Part shown: positions 1 to 7,808 of the stretch, piece after piece | Numbering within the stretch: the first letter of the stretch is position 1 | Layout of the letters: the number at the start of each line of letters is the position of its first letter | Source: Pseudooceanicola batsensis HTCC2597 | GTDB taxonomy: Bacteria > Pseudomonadota > Alphaproteobacteria > Rhodobacterales > Rhodobacteraceae | DNA: 64,000 bases | Assembly (NCBI RefSeq): GCF_000152725.1 | Contig: NZ_AAMO01000009.1 | Location: forward strand, 1 to 64,000 | Reading direction: 5' to 3' | Program-made: the position numbers and the translations under genes | Notes under the pieces: model-generated | Told to the model about the DNA's origin: nothing | The model's database searches: none | What the model saw: only the letters and a program-made list of their open reading frames with translations

Positions 1-2
1 GC

Positions 3-743
3 AAGACCGACGAGGTCGTGAATTACGAGATCGGCAACACGCAGAGCGAGACGGTCCGCGAACCGGGCGAGATCCAGCGCATCTCGGTCGCGGTTCTGGT
101 GAACGGCATCTACAACATCCAGGACAACGGCGAAGTCGCCTATGAAGAGCGCAGCGAGGAAGAGCTTCAGCGGCTGAACCAGCTGGTGCAGGCCGCCATC
201 GGCTTCGACGAGCAGCGCGGCGACAGCGTCTCGGTCGACAGCCTGCGCTTCATGGACTACTCGATGGACGTGGGCGAGCCGGTGTCGACCAGCTTCGTGC
301 AGATCCTCAAGGACAACATGATGGCCATTCTGCGGGCGGTCTTCGCCCTGGCCGTGATCGCCGCGATCCTCGTGTTCGGGGTGCGGCCGCTGGTGGCGCG
401 CGCCCTGCCCGAAAGGACCGAGGGCGAGGACCAGTCCGATGTGCCGGCCCTGCCCGGCGGCGAGGCGCAGGCCGAGGGCGAACTCGCGGCCGACGGCGAC
501 CGCGCTCCCCAGGGTCTTCCTGCGCCGCAGCAGGCGCGGCCTCGGCGCGCCGGGTCGGGCGGCGCGGTCTCGGGCACCGTCCTCGAACCGATCAGCATGG
601 CGGGGCCGGATGACCTGGTGACGCTCGGTGCGGTGAACGGAGGCGTTCACAAGGGTTGGATCAATACCGTAAGCGGACTGGTCGAGCACCAGCCCGACGA
701 TTCACTGAAGGTCGTGAAGACCTGGCTGGCAGAGGGGTTGTAA
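3..743 (+). CDS. fliF: Flagellar MS-ring protein FliF, C-terminal part (5' end outside window)
   Basis: The gene is open at the left window edge; the frame runs in from position 3 and only the last ~247 codons are present. The visible part holds the end of the periplasmic ring-building region, one hydrophobic membrane segment (around positions 310-390, MMAILRAVFALAVIAAIL), an acidic and Pro/Ala-rich linker, and a short C-terminal tail ending VVKTWLAEGL, where FliF proteins bind FliG. FliF builds the inner-membrane MS ring on which the rotor and export gate assemble. fliH follows after 3 bases, so the genes are co-transcribed. Family assignment is firm; the true start is not visible. Confidence 0.93.
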   Translation, partial: KTDEVVNYEIGNTQSETVREPGEIQRISVAVLVNGIYNIQDNGEVAYEERSEEELQRLNQLVQAAIGFDEQRGDSVSVDSLRFMDYSMDVGEPVSTSFVQILKDNMMAILRAVFALAVIAAILVFGVRPLVARALPERTEGEDQSDVPALPGGEAQAEGELAADGDRAPQGLPAPQQARPRRAGSGGAVSGTVLEPISMAGPDDLVTLGAVNGGVHKGWINTVSGLVEHQPDDSLKVVKTWLAEGL

Positions 744-746
744 TCC

Positions 747-1409
747 ATGAGCTTTGTCTTTGACCGGGATTTCGACGAGGAAGCGGAATTCGAGAAACGC
801 AAGCGTATCCACGAGCAGCGGGCGATCTTCACGCCCGAGGACCTCGAGGAAGCGGTGCAGAAGGCGACGCAGGACGCCTACGAGGACGGTCGGCTTGCCG
901 GACGCGCCGAGGCCTCGGTCCAGCATGCGGAAACCAACGCCGCCCGCTCGGCCGACGCGCTTGTGGTGCTGGCCCCCCGCCTGCAGGAGATCCTGACCCA
1001 GGCGGACCAGCACAAGGCGGCGCTGGAGCATCAGCTGCTGGACTATATCCTGACGATCTTCCGACAGGTGGTGCCGCAGCTGATGGACGACACGGCGCTT
1101 CTGCGGACCGAGGCCGAAATCAAGCACGCGATCCGGATGGCCATCGGCGCCTCGTCGCTGCGCATCGTGGTCCCCGCGGACATCGCGGGCGATCTGACCG
1201 AAAGCATCGATCATCAGGTGCAGCAGGCCGGCTTCCACGGCCGTGTCCAGATCCAGACCGATCACCGGATGCAGCCCGGTGATACCAAGGTGGTCTGGGA
1301 TCACGGGATGCTGGACTTCAGCCTGAACGAGATTTGCGACCACATCCTGAAGGCGCTGAAGCAGGCCACCGACGACGCGCTGGCCCGCAGGAAAGCTGAA
1401 TTGGAGTAA
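747..1409 (+). CDS. fliH: Flagellar export regulator FliH-like protein
   Basis: A 220-residue acidic protein with a charged, coiled-coil-prone N-terminal half (FEKRKRIHEQ onward) and a more globular C-terminal half, the layout of FliH stators that bind the FliI ATPase and deliver it to the export gate. Sequence identity in this family is low, so the call rests on size, composition and position between fliF and fliN. An ATG start lies 3 bases after the fliF stop and fliN begins 3 bases after its stop, so translation is probably coupled. Its partner fliI lies far away at 38664-40016. Confidence 0.75.
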   Translation: MSFVFDRDFDEEAEFEKRKRIHEQRAIFTPEDLEEAVQKATQDAYEDGRLAGRAEASVQHAETNAARSADALVVLAPRLQEILTQADQHKAALEHQLLDYILTIFRQVVPQLMDDTALLRTEAEIKHAIRMAIGASSLRIVVPADIAGDLTESIDHQVQQAGFHGRVQIQTDHRMQPGDTKVVWDHGMLDFSLNEICDHILKALKQATDDALARRKAELE

Positions 1410-1412
1410 GCC

Positions 1413-1799
1413 TTGGCCGACGAACCCGAAGACAAGAAGCCGGACGAGACGGAGACCGCCCCCGAGCAGGCCGAACAGGCCGCTCCGGAGGCCGAGGAAA
1501 CCGTGATGGACGCGATGATGTCGTCCCGCGGGGACGGCAAGGACGGCTACAACATCGACGCGATGCTGAATGTCGGCCTGAACATCCAGATCGTCCTGGG
1601 CCGGACACGGATGCCGATTTCGCAGTTGCTCAAGCTGTCGCGCGGCTCGATCATCGAGCTCGACAAGAAGATCGGAGAGCCGGTGGACATCGTGATCAAC
1701 GACCGGCTGGTGGCGCGCGGCGACCTCGTCAAGCTGGACGAGGAACGGGTCGGTGTCTCGCTCATCGAGATCGTCAAAGACTACGTGTCGGAGAAATAG
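1413..1799 (+). CDS. fliN: Flagellar motor switch protein FliN
   Basis: A 128-residue protein starting at TTG, 3 bases after the fliH stop. The first ~45 residues are acidic and low-complexity (Glu/Asp/Ala/Pro). The rest is the SpoA fold of FliN, with the family core around residues 50-125 (LGRTRMPISQLLKLSRGSII, then a PVDIVINDRLVARGDLVKLD stretch). FliN forms the lower C-ring with FliM and helps dock FliH/FliI for export. No fliM is seen in the window; it may lie upstream of fliF. The TTG start is inferred from spacing and the family N-terminus. Confidence 0.93.
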   Translation: MADEPEDKKPDETETAPEQAEQAAPEAEETVMDAMMSSRGDGKDGYNIDAMLNVGLNIQIVLGRTRMPISQLLKLSRGSIIELDKKIGEPVDIVINDRLVARGDLVKLDEERVGVSLIEIVKDYVSEK

Positions 1800-1802
1800 A
1801 CG

Positions 1803-2636
1803 GTGCGGGCGGGGCTGACCGTCCGTCCGGCTGTCCCGGCGCTGCTCGCGCTCGGGCTGCTGTGGCATGGGGGCCCCGCCGTCGCGCAGGACGGCGGCAG
1901 CTTCCTGTCGTCCGTCACCGACGCGCTGAGCGACGCGGCCCCCGGCTCGGACGAACGGGCCACCCTGGCGGGCCGGCTGATCCAGCTGGTCGCGGCGATG
2001 ACGGTGCTGTCGATCGCGCCGGGGCTGCTGGTGATCATGACCTCGTTCACCCGCTTCGTGATCGTCTTCTCGATGCTGCGCTCGGCGCTCGGGCTGAACC
2101 AGACGCCGCCGAACATGGTGCTGTCCTCCATGGCGCTGTTCATGACCTTCTTCGTCATGCAGCCCGTGTTCGAGGACGCCTGGGAGATGGGGATCGACCC
2201 GCTGATCAACAACGTGATCACCGAGGAGCAGGCGCTGGAACGCACCGCCGAACCCTTCCGCACCTTCATGCTGGCCAACACGCGTGAAAAGGACCTGGCG
2301 CTGTTCCAGGACATCGCGGCCCGCTCGGCCGGACAGACGGGGGCGGACAATCTCCAGGTGGACGAGGACGGCCTGCCCTCGTGGCGCAGCCTCGTCCCGG
2401 CCTTCATGATCTCGGAACTGCGCCGCGCCTTCTCGATCGGGTTCCTGATCTACCTGCCTTTCGTGGCGATCGACCTGATCATCGCCTCGATCCTCATGTC
2501 GGCGGGCATGATGATGCTGCCGCCGGTGCTCATCTCGCTGCCGTTCAAAGTCATCTTCTTCGTCCTCATCGACGGCTGGTACATGCTGGCCGGCTCGCTG
2601 ATGGAAAGTTACCTGCCCGTCGCGGGCGGGGGTTAA
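1803..2636 (+). CDS. fliP: Flagellar type III export gate protein FliP
   Basis: A 277-residue membrane protein starting at GTG 3 bases after fliN. It has a cleavable signal peptide (hydrophobic residues ~8-28 ending in AVAQ), a large first membrane region (TVLSIAPGLLVIMTSFTRF), the long central loop, and the two C-terminal segments with the conserved MMLPPVLISLPFKVIFFVL run. FliP pentamers with FliQ and FliR form the core export channel in the MS ring. fliQ and fliR lie at 41282-45188, so the gate genes are split between two operons. FliO is not seen; it is often hard to recognise in this group. Confidence 0.96.
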   Translation: MRAGLTVRPAVPALLALGLLWHGGPAVAQDGGSFLSSVTDALSDAAPGSDERATLAGRLIQLVAAMTVLSIAPGLLVIMTSFTRFVIVFSMLRSALGLNQTPPNMVLSSMALFMTFFVMQPVFEDAWEMGIDPLINNVITEEQALERTAEPFRTFMLANTREKDLALFQDIAARSAGQTGADNLQVDEDGLPSWRSLVPAFMISELRRAFSIGFLIYLPFVAIDLIIASILMSAGMMMLPPVLISLPFKVIFFVLIDGWYMLAGSLMESYLPVAGGG

Positions 2637-2651
2637 GCAAAGGAAACCGCC

Positions 2652-3698
2652 ATGGCCGTCACCGAAGTTCAGCGCAAGCAGACCCAGGGCCGTCTCCCCT
2701 CCCGCCGGCCGCTCAAGGGGCCCGAGAAGGCCGCGATCCTGTTCCTGTGCCTGGGCGAGCAGCGCGGCTCGGCCCTGATGCAGAAGCTGTCGGACGACGA
2801 GATCCAGACCATGACCCGCGCGATGTCGAGCCTCGGCGTCATCGATGCCGAACAGGTCGAACAGGTGATGACGGATTTCGTCGAGGGCATCGCCAACGGC
2901 GGCGGCGTCGTCGGCTCGTTCAGCGTGGCCGAGGACATGCTGCGCGCCTTCCTGCCCGAGGAACAGGTCAACGGCATCCTCAAGGACATCCGCGGCCCGC
3001 TGATGGAAAAGGACCTCTGGGCGCGGTTCTCGCAGCTGTCCGAGAACGTCATCGCCAACTATCTCAAGAACGAGCACGAGCAGACCATCGCGGCCATCCT
3101 GTCGAACGTGAAGACGGATGTCTCTGCCCGGGTCCTGCCGTTGCTGGGCCAGGACAAGATGCAGAACGTGGTGGAACGGATGATCCGCATGGAGGCCGTG
3201 CCCCACCACATGATGAAGCAGATCGAGGAAACGCTCCAGACCGACATCATCAGCGCCCCGGCCCAGCCGACTGCGAATGAGATGCAGCAGAAGATGGCGG
3301 ACCTGTTCAACAAGCTGGACGTCGTTGCGTTTCAGGAACTCTCCGAGGCGCTGGAGCAGCGCATTCCCGAGACCTTCAGCGCGATCAAGGGCAAGATGTT
3401 CACCTTCGACGATCTCGCGAACCTCGAGGCGATGGACCTGGCCCGCGTCATGCGGGGCGCGCCGGGCAACGCCCTGCCGATCGCCCTGCGCGGTGCCAAG
3501 AAAGAGGTGCGCGACGTCTTCCTCGCCGCCCTGCCCGGCCGGTCGCGCGACATGCTCGAGGAAGAGATGAACACCATGGGCCCGGTTCGCGGTCGCGACG
3601 TCCGCGAGGCGCAGGCGGGGCTGGTCGACTATGCCAAGGAGCTGGCCGACGACGAGGTCATCGCCCTGCCGATGGCGGACGACGAGGAGTTCATCTGA
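2652..3698 (+). CDS. fliG: Flagellar motor switch protein FliG
   Basis: A 348-residue protein with three FliG domains: an N-terminal FliF-binding region (PEKAAILFLCLGEQRGSALM), a middle armadillo-like region, and the C-terminal torque domain with the conserved charged helix MFTFDDLANLEAMDLARVMR and the following AKKEVRDVFLAALPGRSRDM. FliG faces the MotA stator and transmits torque. ATG is preceded by an AAGGAAA Shine-Dalgarno and lies 15 bases after fliP. The gene ends tail-to-tail with the DUF1217 gene, 6 bases apart; the stop codons form a small inverted repeat (CTGAC-CCGC-GTCAG, 3695-3708) that may help bidirectional termination. Confidence 0.96.
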   Translation: MAVTEVQRKQTQGRLPSRRPLKGPEKAAILFLCLGEQRGSALMQKLSDDEIQTMTRAMSSLGVIDAEQVEQVMTDFVEGIANGGGVVGSFSVAEDMLRAFLPEEQVNGILKDIRGPLMEKDLWARFSQLSENVIANYLKNEHEQTIAAILSNVKTDVSARVLPLLGQDKMQNVVERMIRMEAVPHHMMKQIEETLQTDIISAPAQPTANEMQQKMADLFNKLDVVAFQELSEALEQRIPETFSAIKGKMFTFDDLANLEAMDLARVMRGAPGNALPIALRGAKKEVRDVFLAALPGRSRDMLEEEMNTMGPVRGRDVREAQAGLVDYAKELADDEVIALPMADDEEFI

Positions 3699-3704
3699 CC
3701 CGCG

Positions 3705-4529
3705 TCAGAAGTAGAACCGCGAGGCGGAATAGCTGACCGGGTCGATGTTCATCGTGATCTCGATGATCGAGGCGGCGGCGTTGCCGGAATTGCCGGTCAG
3801 CATCTGCAGCGCGCCGTTGCTCTGCGTCGAGGTGCCGCTCAGCGCGTCCGAAATGGCGACATATTTCCGCACCAGCTTGTCGACCACCTCGGGATCGCTC
3901 AGCGTGTCGAGGTCGATCTTGCTTTCCAGCAGTTCGGCCTGCTTGTCGATGTCGATGCCCGACATCTGCGACGGCAGCCCGAGCGCGGTCTGGAAGAACC
4001 GCGTCATCTGGTTGTCCTTGAGGATATCGAAGACCGAGTTGATGTCGCCGACCTTGTTGCGGAACTCGAGCGCGATCCCGACCGTCTCGTTCTGCTCTTC
4101 GGTGAAGTTGATGAACTGCCGTTCCACGTAACGGTCGACCATGCGGTTCTGCCAGGTGTTGAGGATCGTGTTCAGGTTCCCCTCCCCGTCCGTGCCGAAG
4201 CCGAGTTCGTTGTACATCTCGCGGAAGCGCGGATCCGTCAGCCGGTTCACCAGCGCGTCGTTCTCCTCGATGTTGCTCTTGAGAACCTTTTCGATCATCG
4301 CCTTGCCGAAGATCTGGTCCTCGAGATCGAAGGCGCGCATCACGAAGGCGTAGAGCTCCTGGTCCTCCAGCAGCTGATCCACGGTCTCCACGTCCTTGAT
4401 ATTCGCCTTGAAGTGCTCGATCGCGCGCTTGTGCTGCGCAGAGTTGCGAATGAGATCGAGTTGCGTGTCCCTGGTCTGCTCGACCAGTTTCAGGCCCGTG
4501 ATGGACGGGAGACCGGATGTGGGGATCAT
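3705..4529 (-). CDS. DUF1217-family flagellar-cluster protein
   Basis: A 274-residue protein resembling the DUF1217 family found in flagellar clusters of Rhodobacterales and rhizobia. It is mostly helical, with a patterned N-terminal part (residues ~10-120, FEKANIKDVE-like helices and DPRFREMYNELGFG) and an Ala/Ser-rich C-terminus; no catalytic motif or signal peptide is visible. I chose the ATG at 4529 because it overlaps the flbT stop as ATGA; the open frame continues upstream, but only as Arg/Pro-rich shadow of flbT. Its molecular role is unknown. Co-transcription with flbT and flaF suggests a part in filament or flagellin control. Confidence 0.8.
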   Translation of the reverse strand: MIPTSGLPSITGLKLVEQTRDTQLDLIRNSAQHKRAIEHFKANIKDVETVDQLLEDQELYAFVMRAFDLEDQIFGKAMIEKVLKSNIEENDALVNRLTDPRFREMYNELGFGTDGEGNLNTILNTWQNRMVDRYVERQFINFTEEQNETVGIALEFRNKVGDINSVFDILKDNQMTRFFQTALGLPSQMSGIDIDKQAELLESKIDLDTLSDPEVVDKLVRKYVAISDALSGTSTQSNGALQMLTGNSGNAAASIIEITMNIDPVSYSASRFYF

Positions 4530-5008
4530 CCTGCTTCTCGGCGGTACGCCGGCTCCTCTTCCTGGACGACGTGCTGGCCGTCGCGCTCCATTTCGTCGCG
4601 CAGGCTGGCGGGGCGCGGCACGTTCGCCCCGAGGATCTCGGCCTCGCGTTTCATCAGCGGACGCAGGGCGCGCAGGGCTTTGTAGAAATCGCCCTGGCTG
4701 ACGAAGTTCGCGGCCTCGAACACGCAATGCACGTTCGGCGGCCCGAATGCGGTGGCCAGCGCCGCCAGCTGCTGCTGGATCGGCTTGCGCAGCTTGTCCT
4801 GCAGGGCGGGATCCGTCAGCGCGGTCTGGACCAGGAAATAGGCCTGGTTCACCGGCGTCACGGCCGCCTTCTTGCTCAGCAGGTCCTGGCCGCGCACGAC
4901 GTCGGCCTTGGTCTCGATGACGATCGTCGACTTGCGGGTCGAGTTGCGGACCACGCATCCGTTGATGACGAGCCTCTCGAACGGTTTCAGTGTAAGTTGC
5001 AGCGCCAT
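4526..5008 (-). CDS. flbT: Flagellin translation regulator FlbT
   Basis: A 160-residue protein matching FlbT along its length: N-terminus LQLTLKPFERLVINGCVVRN, then KSTIVIETKADVVRG and a helical C-terminal half. In Caulobacter, FlbT represses flagellin synthesis by acting on the 5' untranslated region of fljK mRNA, opposed by FlaF. Here flbT lies directly downstream of flaF (3-base gap) and the four flagellin genes, all of which carry a conserved hairpin pair in their leaders (6417-6445, 7556-7585, 8677-8707, 9780-9810). It overlaps the DUF1217 start by 4 bases. Assignment is confident; the RNA target link is inference. Confidence 0.93.
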   Translation of the reverse strand: MALQLTLKPFERLVINGCVVRNSTRKSTIVIETKADVVRGQDLLSKKAAVTPVNQAYFLVQTALTDPALQDKLRKPIQQQLAALATAFGPPNVHCVFEAANFVSQGDFYKALRALRPLMKREAEILGANVPRPASLRDEMERDGQHVVQEEEPAYRREAG

Positions 5009-5011
5009 CCG

Positions 5012-5410
5012 TCAGCCCCTCGGTCCGGGTGAGTGGCCGGAGAGGCCGGAGATGAGGTTCTGGTTGATCTGGACCAGCACGCCCAGCCCGGCGCTGCCGC
5101 CAAGGCAGTTGGCCGTCTGGCGTTCCACGAACAGCGCCAGCGAGATTAGGCCGGCCTTCAGCTGAACCGGCAGACCGTTTTCGGGCTGGGAAAGATCGTG
5201 CTTGATCGTGGACCAGAGCTTGAGGTTCTCGGCCAGGTGCGACCGAAGCCCGCCGGCCAGGAGATCGGCCCTGTCCGCGCGCGAGGCGGCCTTGTCGAAG
5301 GGCGTTGATTTCTTTTCGAGTTCGCCCGTCACGCGAAGGAAGACCCTCCGTTCGATCTGTCGGGGGGACTCACTTTCTCGGATCGTGCGTTTGTACGCCG
5401 CGATGCTCAT
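5012..5410 (-). CDS. flaF: Flagellar biosynthesis regulator FlaF
   Basis: A 132-residue helical protein with the FlaF N-terminus (AAYKRTIRESESPRQIERRVF) and the conserved central LKLWSTIKHDLSQPENGLP. In Caulobacter, FlaF is required for flagellin synthesis and secretion and acts opposite to FlbT. Start at ATG 5410; flbT follows after 3 bases. The upstream 135-base gap to the first flagellin contains the hairpin at 5495-5523 and no gene. FlaF is also proposed to act as a flagellin chaperone in Alphaproteobacteria, and no FliS gene is visible here. Confidence 0.92.
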   Translation of the reverse strand: MSIAAYKRTIRESESPRQIERRVFLRVTGELEKKSTPFDKAASRADRADLLAGGLRSHLAENLKLWSTIKHDLSQPENGLPVQLKAGLISLALFVERQTANCLGGSAGLGVLVQINQNLISGLSGHSPGPRG

Positions 5411-5545
5411 CTTGACCTGTCCTCGTGTTCCGCTTTCTGCGGTTTTGATTGTGTGGTTCGTTTTGTGCCCCCGGTTGGGTCCGGGGTGGATTGTCGGAGG
5501 GCCGCGGCCAAAGCGCCCCTCCGCTTTTCATGATCGCTCGGCGCG
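5411..5545. other. Intergenic region flaF / flagellin 1
   Basis: 135 bases without a gene. It contains the hairpin listed at 5495-5523 and a second GC-rich inverted repeat (CCCCGG-TTGGGT-CCGGGG, about 5470-5489). No Shine-Dalgarno-led short frame was seen apart from the flaF leader, and no promoter could be placed with confidence. Confidence 0.5.
5495..5523 (-). terminator. Hairpin after flagellin 1
   Basis: Perfect 7-bp inverted repeat CGGAGGG...CCCTCCG with a 15-base loop, 23 bases downstream of the flagellin 1 stop. No T-run follows on the minus strand, so it may be a processing or stability hairpin, or a leaky terminator between flagellin 1 and flaF, rather than a classical intrinsic terminator. 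Confidence 0.5.
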
Positions 5546-6382
5546 TTACTGGAACAGGCTGAGGATGTTCTGCGGCGACGAGTTCGCGATGGAGAGCGAC
5601 TGCGTGGCCAGCTGCTGCTGCACCTGCTGCGCCTGAAGCCGTGCGGCCTCCTGTTCCATGTCGGCGTCGATCATCGACCCGATGCCGCTGTCGAGCTTGT
5701 CGGTCAACTCGGCCAGGAATTCCTTCTGGGTTTCGATGGACCGTTCGGCAATGCCGAGCGAGGTGGCGGCGGCCACGGCGGCCGAAAGCTGCGCTTCGGC
5801 TTGCTGCAGCACGGCGACCTGCGCCCCGGCCGAGTCGGCGGTGGTGACGTTGATGGCGTTCATGACAGAGGCGATGGCGCCCAGGTCCTGCTGCATGAAG
5901 GACATCGTCGTGGTGCTGATCGTGCCTCCGGCGGCGCGGCTGATCCCGGTGACCAGCGTCACGGTCGTGGCGGCGTTGACATAGTCGGTGCCGTTGAAGG
6001 TCGACTGCGCGATGGTCGTGGTCATACGGGCGACCAGTTCGTCCAGTTCCGCCTGGACGTCGGCGCGGACCTCTTCGGTGCCGCCCTGGGCAAAGGCGAC
6101 GCGTTCGACGAAATCATTCGCCAGTTCGACCAGCGTTTCGGCGCCGAGGCGCGCGGTCGAGACGGCGTTTTTCTGCAGAGTCAGGGTCTCGTCGATCGCC
6201 TTGAACATGCCGCTGTCGCCGGCCATCGTCTTGGAGATCGAGAAATAGGCTGCGTTGTCCTTGCCCGATGCGATCTTGAGACCGGTGGAAATACGCCCCT
6301 GCGTTTCCGTCAGGTCGTTGTTGATCTGACGCAAAGTGGACAGCGCGGTCATCGCGCTGTGGTTCGTGAGGATAGAAGACAT
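5546..6382 (-). CDS. Flagellin, paralogue 1
   Basis: A 278-residue flagellin with the two conserved terminal coiled-coil regions: N-terminal MSSILTNHSAMTALSTLRQI with the D0/D1 helices, and a C-terminal region ending NSSPQNILSLFQ. The middle is short and Thr/Ala-rich, so the outer variable domain is minimal, as usual for alphaproteobacterial flagellins. It is the most divergent of the four tandem copies (for example ...INNDLTETQ and LAELTDKLDSG) and the only one ending LFQ rather than LFR. Start ATG 6382 has a CGGAGC Shine-Dalgarno 8 bases upstream. It lies immediately upstream of flaF-flbT. Confidence 0.97.
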   Translation of the reverse strand: MSSILTNHSAMTALSTLRQINNDLTETQGRISTGLKIASGKDNAAYFSISKTMAGDSGMFKAIDETLTLQKNAVSTARLGAETLVELANDFVERVAFAQGGTEEVRADVQAELDELVARMTTTIAQSTFNGTDYVNAATTVTLVTGISRAAGGTISTTTMSFMQQDLGAIASVMNAINVTTADSAGAQVAVLQQAEAQLSAAVAAATSLGIAERSIETQKEFLAELTDKLDSGIGSMIDADMEQEAARLQAQQVQQQLATQSLSIANSSPQNILSLFQ

Positions 6383-6416
6383 CTCTTACTGCTCCGATTT
6401 ATTTTTATCGTGTCGC

Positions 6417-6445
6417 CGACTTCTGTCGAAAACGGGCCTGCCCGT
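6417..6445 (-). promoter_or_regulatory. Conserved two-hairpin leader element, flagellin 1 copy
   Basis: In the sense RNA, hairpin A (ACGGG-CAGG-CCCGU, 6445-6432) is followed by hairpin B (CGAC-AGAA-GUCG, 6428-6417), about 35 bases before the start codon. Hairpin A matches the copies at flagellins 3 and 4. Hairpin B differs from the other copies at two base pairs, both compensated (G-C to A-U, A-U to C-G). Candidate FlbT-responsive RNA element. Confidence 0.7.
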
Positions 6446-6642
6446 GCGCGCACCGTAACACCTCTGATTGTGAATGTGTAAGAGAATATTTGCACGTGCA
6501 GCGACTGTTGCACAGGCGTCACGCCCCGCACCCTTTCAGGGCAGGTGGCGCAGGTATATCAATAAGTGCAATTACGTCAGTGCAATAGCCCGGCAGACAC
6601 GGTGTGCGTCAGCAAAAGATCGGGGGTATGCAGTCGTGGTGA

Positions 6643-6662
6643 GGCCGCGTTCTGCCGCGGCC
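6643..6662 (-). terminator. Hairpin after flagellin 2
   Basis: Perfect 7-bp inverted repeat GGCCGCG-TTCTGC-CGCGGCC located 28 bases past the flagellin 2 stop. No T-run follows on the minus strand. It probably ends or stabilises the flagellin 2 transcript, in line with a hairpin after every flagellin gene here. Confidence 0.55.
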
Positions 6663-6689
6663 CCGATTGTTGACTAAGTGCTATTCCTG

Positions 6690-7526
6690 TTAGCGGAACA
6701 GACTGAGGATGTTCTGTGGTGCCGAATTCGCGATCGAGAGCGATTGCGTCGCCAGCTGCTGCTGGACCTGCAAGGCCTGAAGCCGCGCCGCCTCGTCCTC
6801 CATGTTGGCGTCCACCATCGAGCCGATGCCGCTGTCGAGCCGGTCGGTCAGTTCGCCGAGGAAGTCCTTCTGCGTCTCGATGGATTTCTCCGCGATACCC
6901 AGGGCCGTGGCCGAGGCGACGGCGGCGGAAAGCTGGTACTCGGCCGCCTGCAGCGCAGAGGCCTGTTGCGTGGCCGTGCCCGCAGAAGCGATCGAGACCG
7001 CATCGAGCGCGGACTGGATTGCGCCCAGATCCTGCTGCATGAAGGACATCGTGGTGGTCGAGATCGAGCCCGAAGAGGACCGGCTGATCCCGGTGACGAC
7101 CGTCACCGTGCTGTTCGCGTTGACGTAGTCGGCGCCGTTGAAGGTCGACTGCGCGATCGTGGTCGCCATGCGGGCGGCCAGTTCGTCAAGCTCGGCCTGA
7201 ACGTCGTTGCGGACTTCCTGGGTGCCGCCCTGCGCGAAGGCGACGCGCTCGACAAAGTCCTGGGCCAGGTCCACCAGGGTTTCGGCGCCGAGGCGCGCGG
7301 TCGAGACGGCGTTTTTCTGAAGTGTCAGGTTCTCGTCGATCGCTTTGAACATGCCGCTGTCGCCGGCCATCGTCTTGGAGATCGAGAAGTAGGCGGCGTT
7401 GTCCTTGCCCGAAGAGATATTCAGGCCCGTCGAGATCCGGCCTTGCGTGTCCGAAAGGTCGGAGTTGATCGAACGAAGGGTCGACAGGGCGGTCATCGCG
7501 CTGTGGTTTGTCAGGATGGAAGACAT
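6690..7526 (-). CDS. Flagellin, paralogue 2
   Basis: A 278-residue flagellin, the same length as its three tandem neighbours, with the shared N-terminal MSSILTNHSAMTALSTLRSI and C-terminal SIANSAPQNILSLFR. Differences from paralogues 3 and 4 cluster in the central region (residues ~170-200, VSIASAGTATQQASALQAA), where the surface-exposed part of the filament protein lies. ATG 7526 has CGGAGC as Shine-Dalgarno and its own leader hairpins and terminator, so it can be transcribed alone. Multiple flagellins usually co-assemble in alphaproteobacterial filaments; relative expression cannot be read here. Confidence 0.97.
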   Translation of the reverse strand: MSSILTNHSAMTALSTLRSINSDLSDTQGRISTGLNISSGKDNAAYFSISKTMAGDSGMFKAIDENLTLQKNAVSTARLGAETLVDLAQDFVERVAFAQGGTQEVRNDVQAELDELAARMATTIAQSTFNGADYVNANSTVTVVTGISRSSSGSISTTTMSFMQQDLGAIQSALDAVSIASAGTATQQASALQAAEYQLSAAVASATALGIAEKSIETQKDFLGELTDRLDSGIGSMVDANMEDEAARLQALQVQQQLATQSLSIANSAPQNILSLFR

Positions 7527-7555
7527 TGTCTGCTCCGATTATTCTTATCTATTTA

Positions 7556-7585
7556 TCGGATTTCTTCCGAACCCGGGCCTGCCCG
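7556..7585 (-). promoter_or_regulatory. Conserved two-hairpin leader element, flagellin 2 copy
   Basis: Sense RNA: hairpin A (CGGG-CAGG-CCCG, 7585-7574) then hairpin B (UCGGA-AGAAA-UCCGA, 7570-7556). The downstream arm UCCGA plus the following U is fully complementary to AUCGGA, which contains the Shine-Dalgarno CGGA at 7534-7537, so the arm could pair either within hairpin B or with the ribosome binding site. Confidence 0.72.
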
Positions 7586-7605
7586 TTGGGCCAGTAAACA
7601 AGGAC

Positions 7606-7613
7606 TTTCGGGC
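7606..7613 (-). promoter_or_regulatory. GCCCGAAA element upstream of flagellin 2
   Basis: GCCCGAAA on the minus strand, preceded by an AT-rich TTAATTTT, ends 20 bases before hairpin A. The same element with the same spacing precedes flagellin 3 (8728-8735). It loosely resembles a flagellar sigma-28 -10 box (GCCGATAA) but no matching -35 is clear. Confidence 0.35.
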
Positions 7614-7744
7614 AAAATTAAGAAACCGGTCACAAAGAGCGCACTTTATCGCGAGTTTTTTTCCGTGATTTGCCAAAAGGTTGTGTGGCGCTCGCGTGGA
7701 TCGGGGCGAAATGTGGCGGAAATGGGGCAAAGGATCGGCAAAAT

Positions 7745-7773
7745 CGGAAGGCCGCGACCAGGGCGGCCTTCCG
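7745..7773 (-). terminator. Intrinsic terminator after flagellin 3
   Basis: Perfect 11-bp inverted repeat (CGGAAGGCCGC, 7-base loop, GCGGCCTTCCG) followed on the minus strand by ATTTTG, starting 35 bases past the flagellin 3 stop. This is a convincing rho-independent terminator and supports separate transcription of flagellin 3. Confidence 0.82.
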
Positions 7774-7808
7774 AAGGTTCTCGGCCCTGGCGGGCTAGCC
7801 GAAGCGGA

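Larger units (their letters stand above)
6383..6689 (-). promoter_or_regulatory. Flagellin 1 leader and promoter region
   Basis: 307 bases without a gene between flagellins 1 and 2. Near the start codon are the Shine-Dalgarno CGGAGC (6391-6396), hairpin B (6417-6428, sense RNA CGAC-AGAA-GUCG) and hairpin A (6432-6445, ACGGG-CAGG-CCCGU). Farther up is an AT-richer stretch around 6470-6490, and then the flagellin 2 terminator hairpin (6643-6662). I could not place -35/-10 boxes confidently. Confidence 0.6.

Noticed and set aside
702-3209. 835-codon open frame on the minus strand opposite fliH-fliN-fliP-fliG
   Set aside because: It mirrors well-supported genes, is His/Arg/Asp-rich with no family features, and arises from high GC at third positions.
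4530-4958. N-terminal extension of the DUF1217 frame
   Set aside because: The added sequence is Arg/Pro/Gly-rich, lies entirely in another frame of flbT, and the ATG at 4529 makes a standard ATGA overlap.
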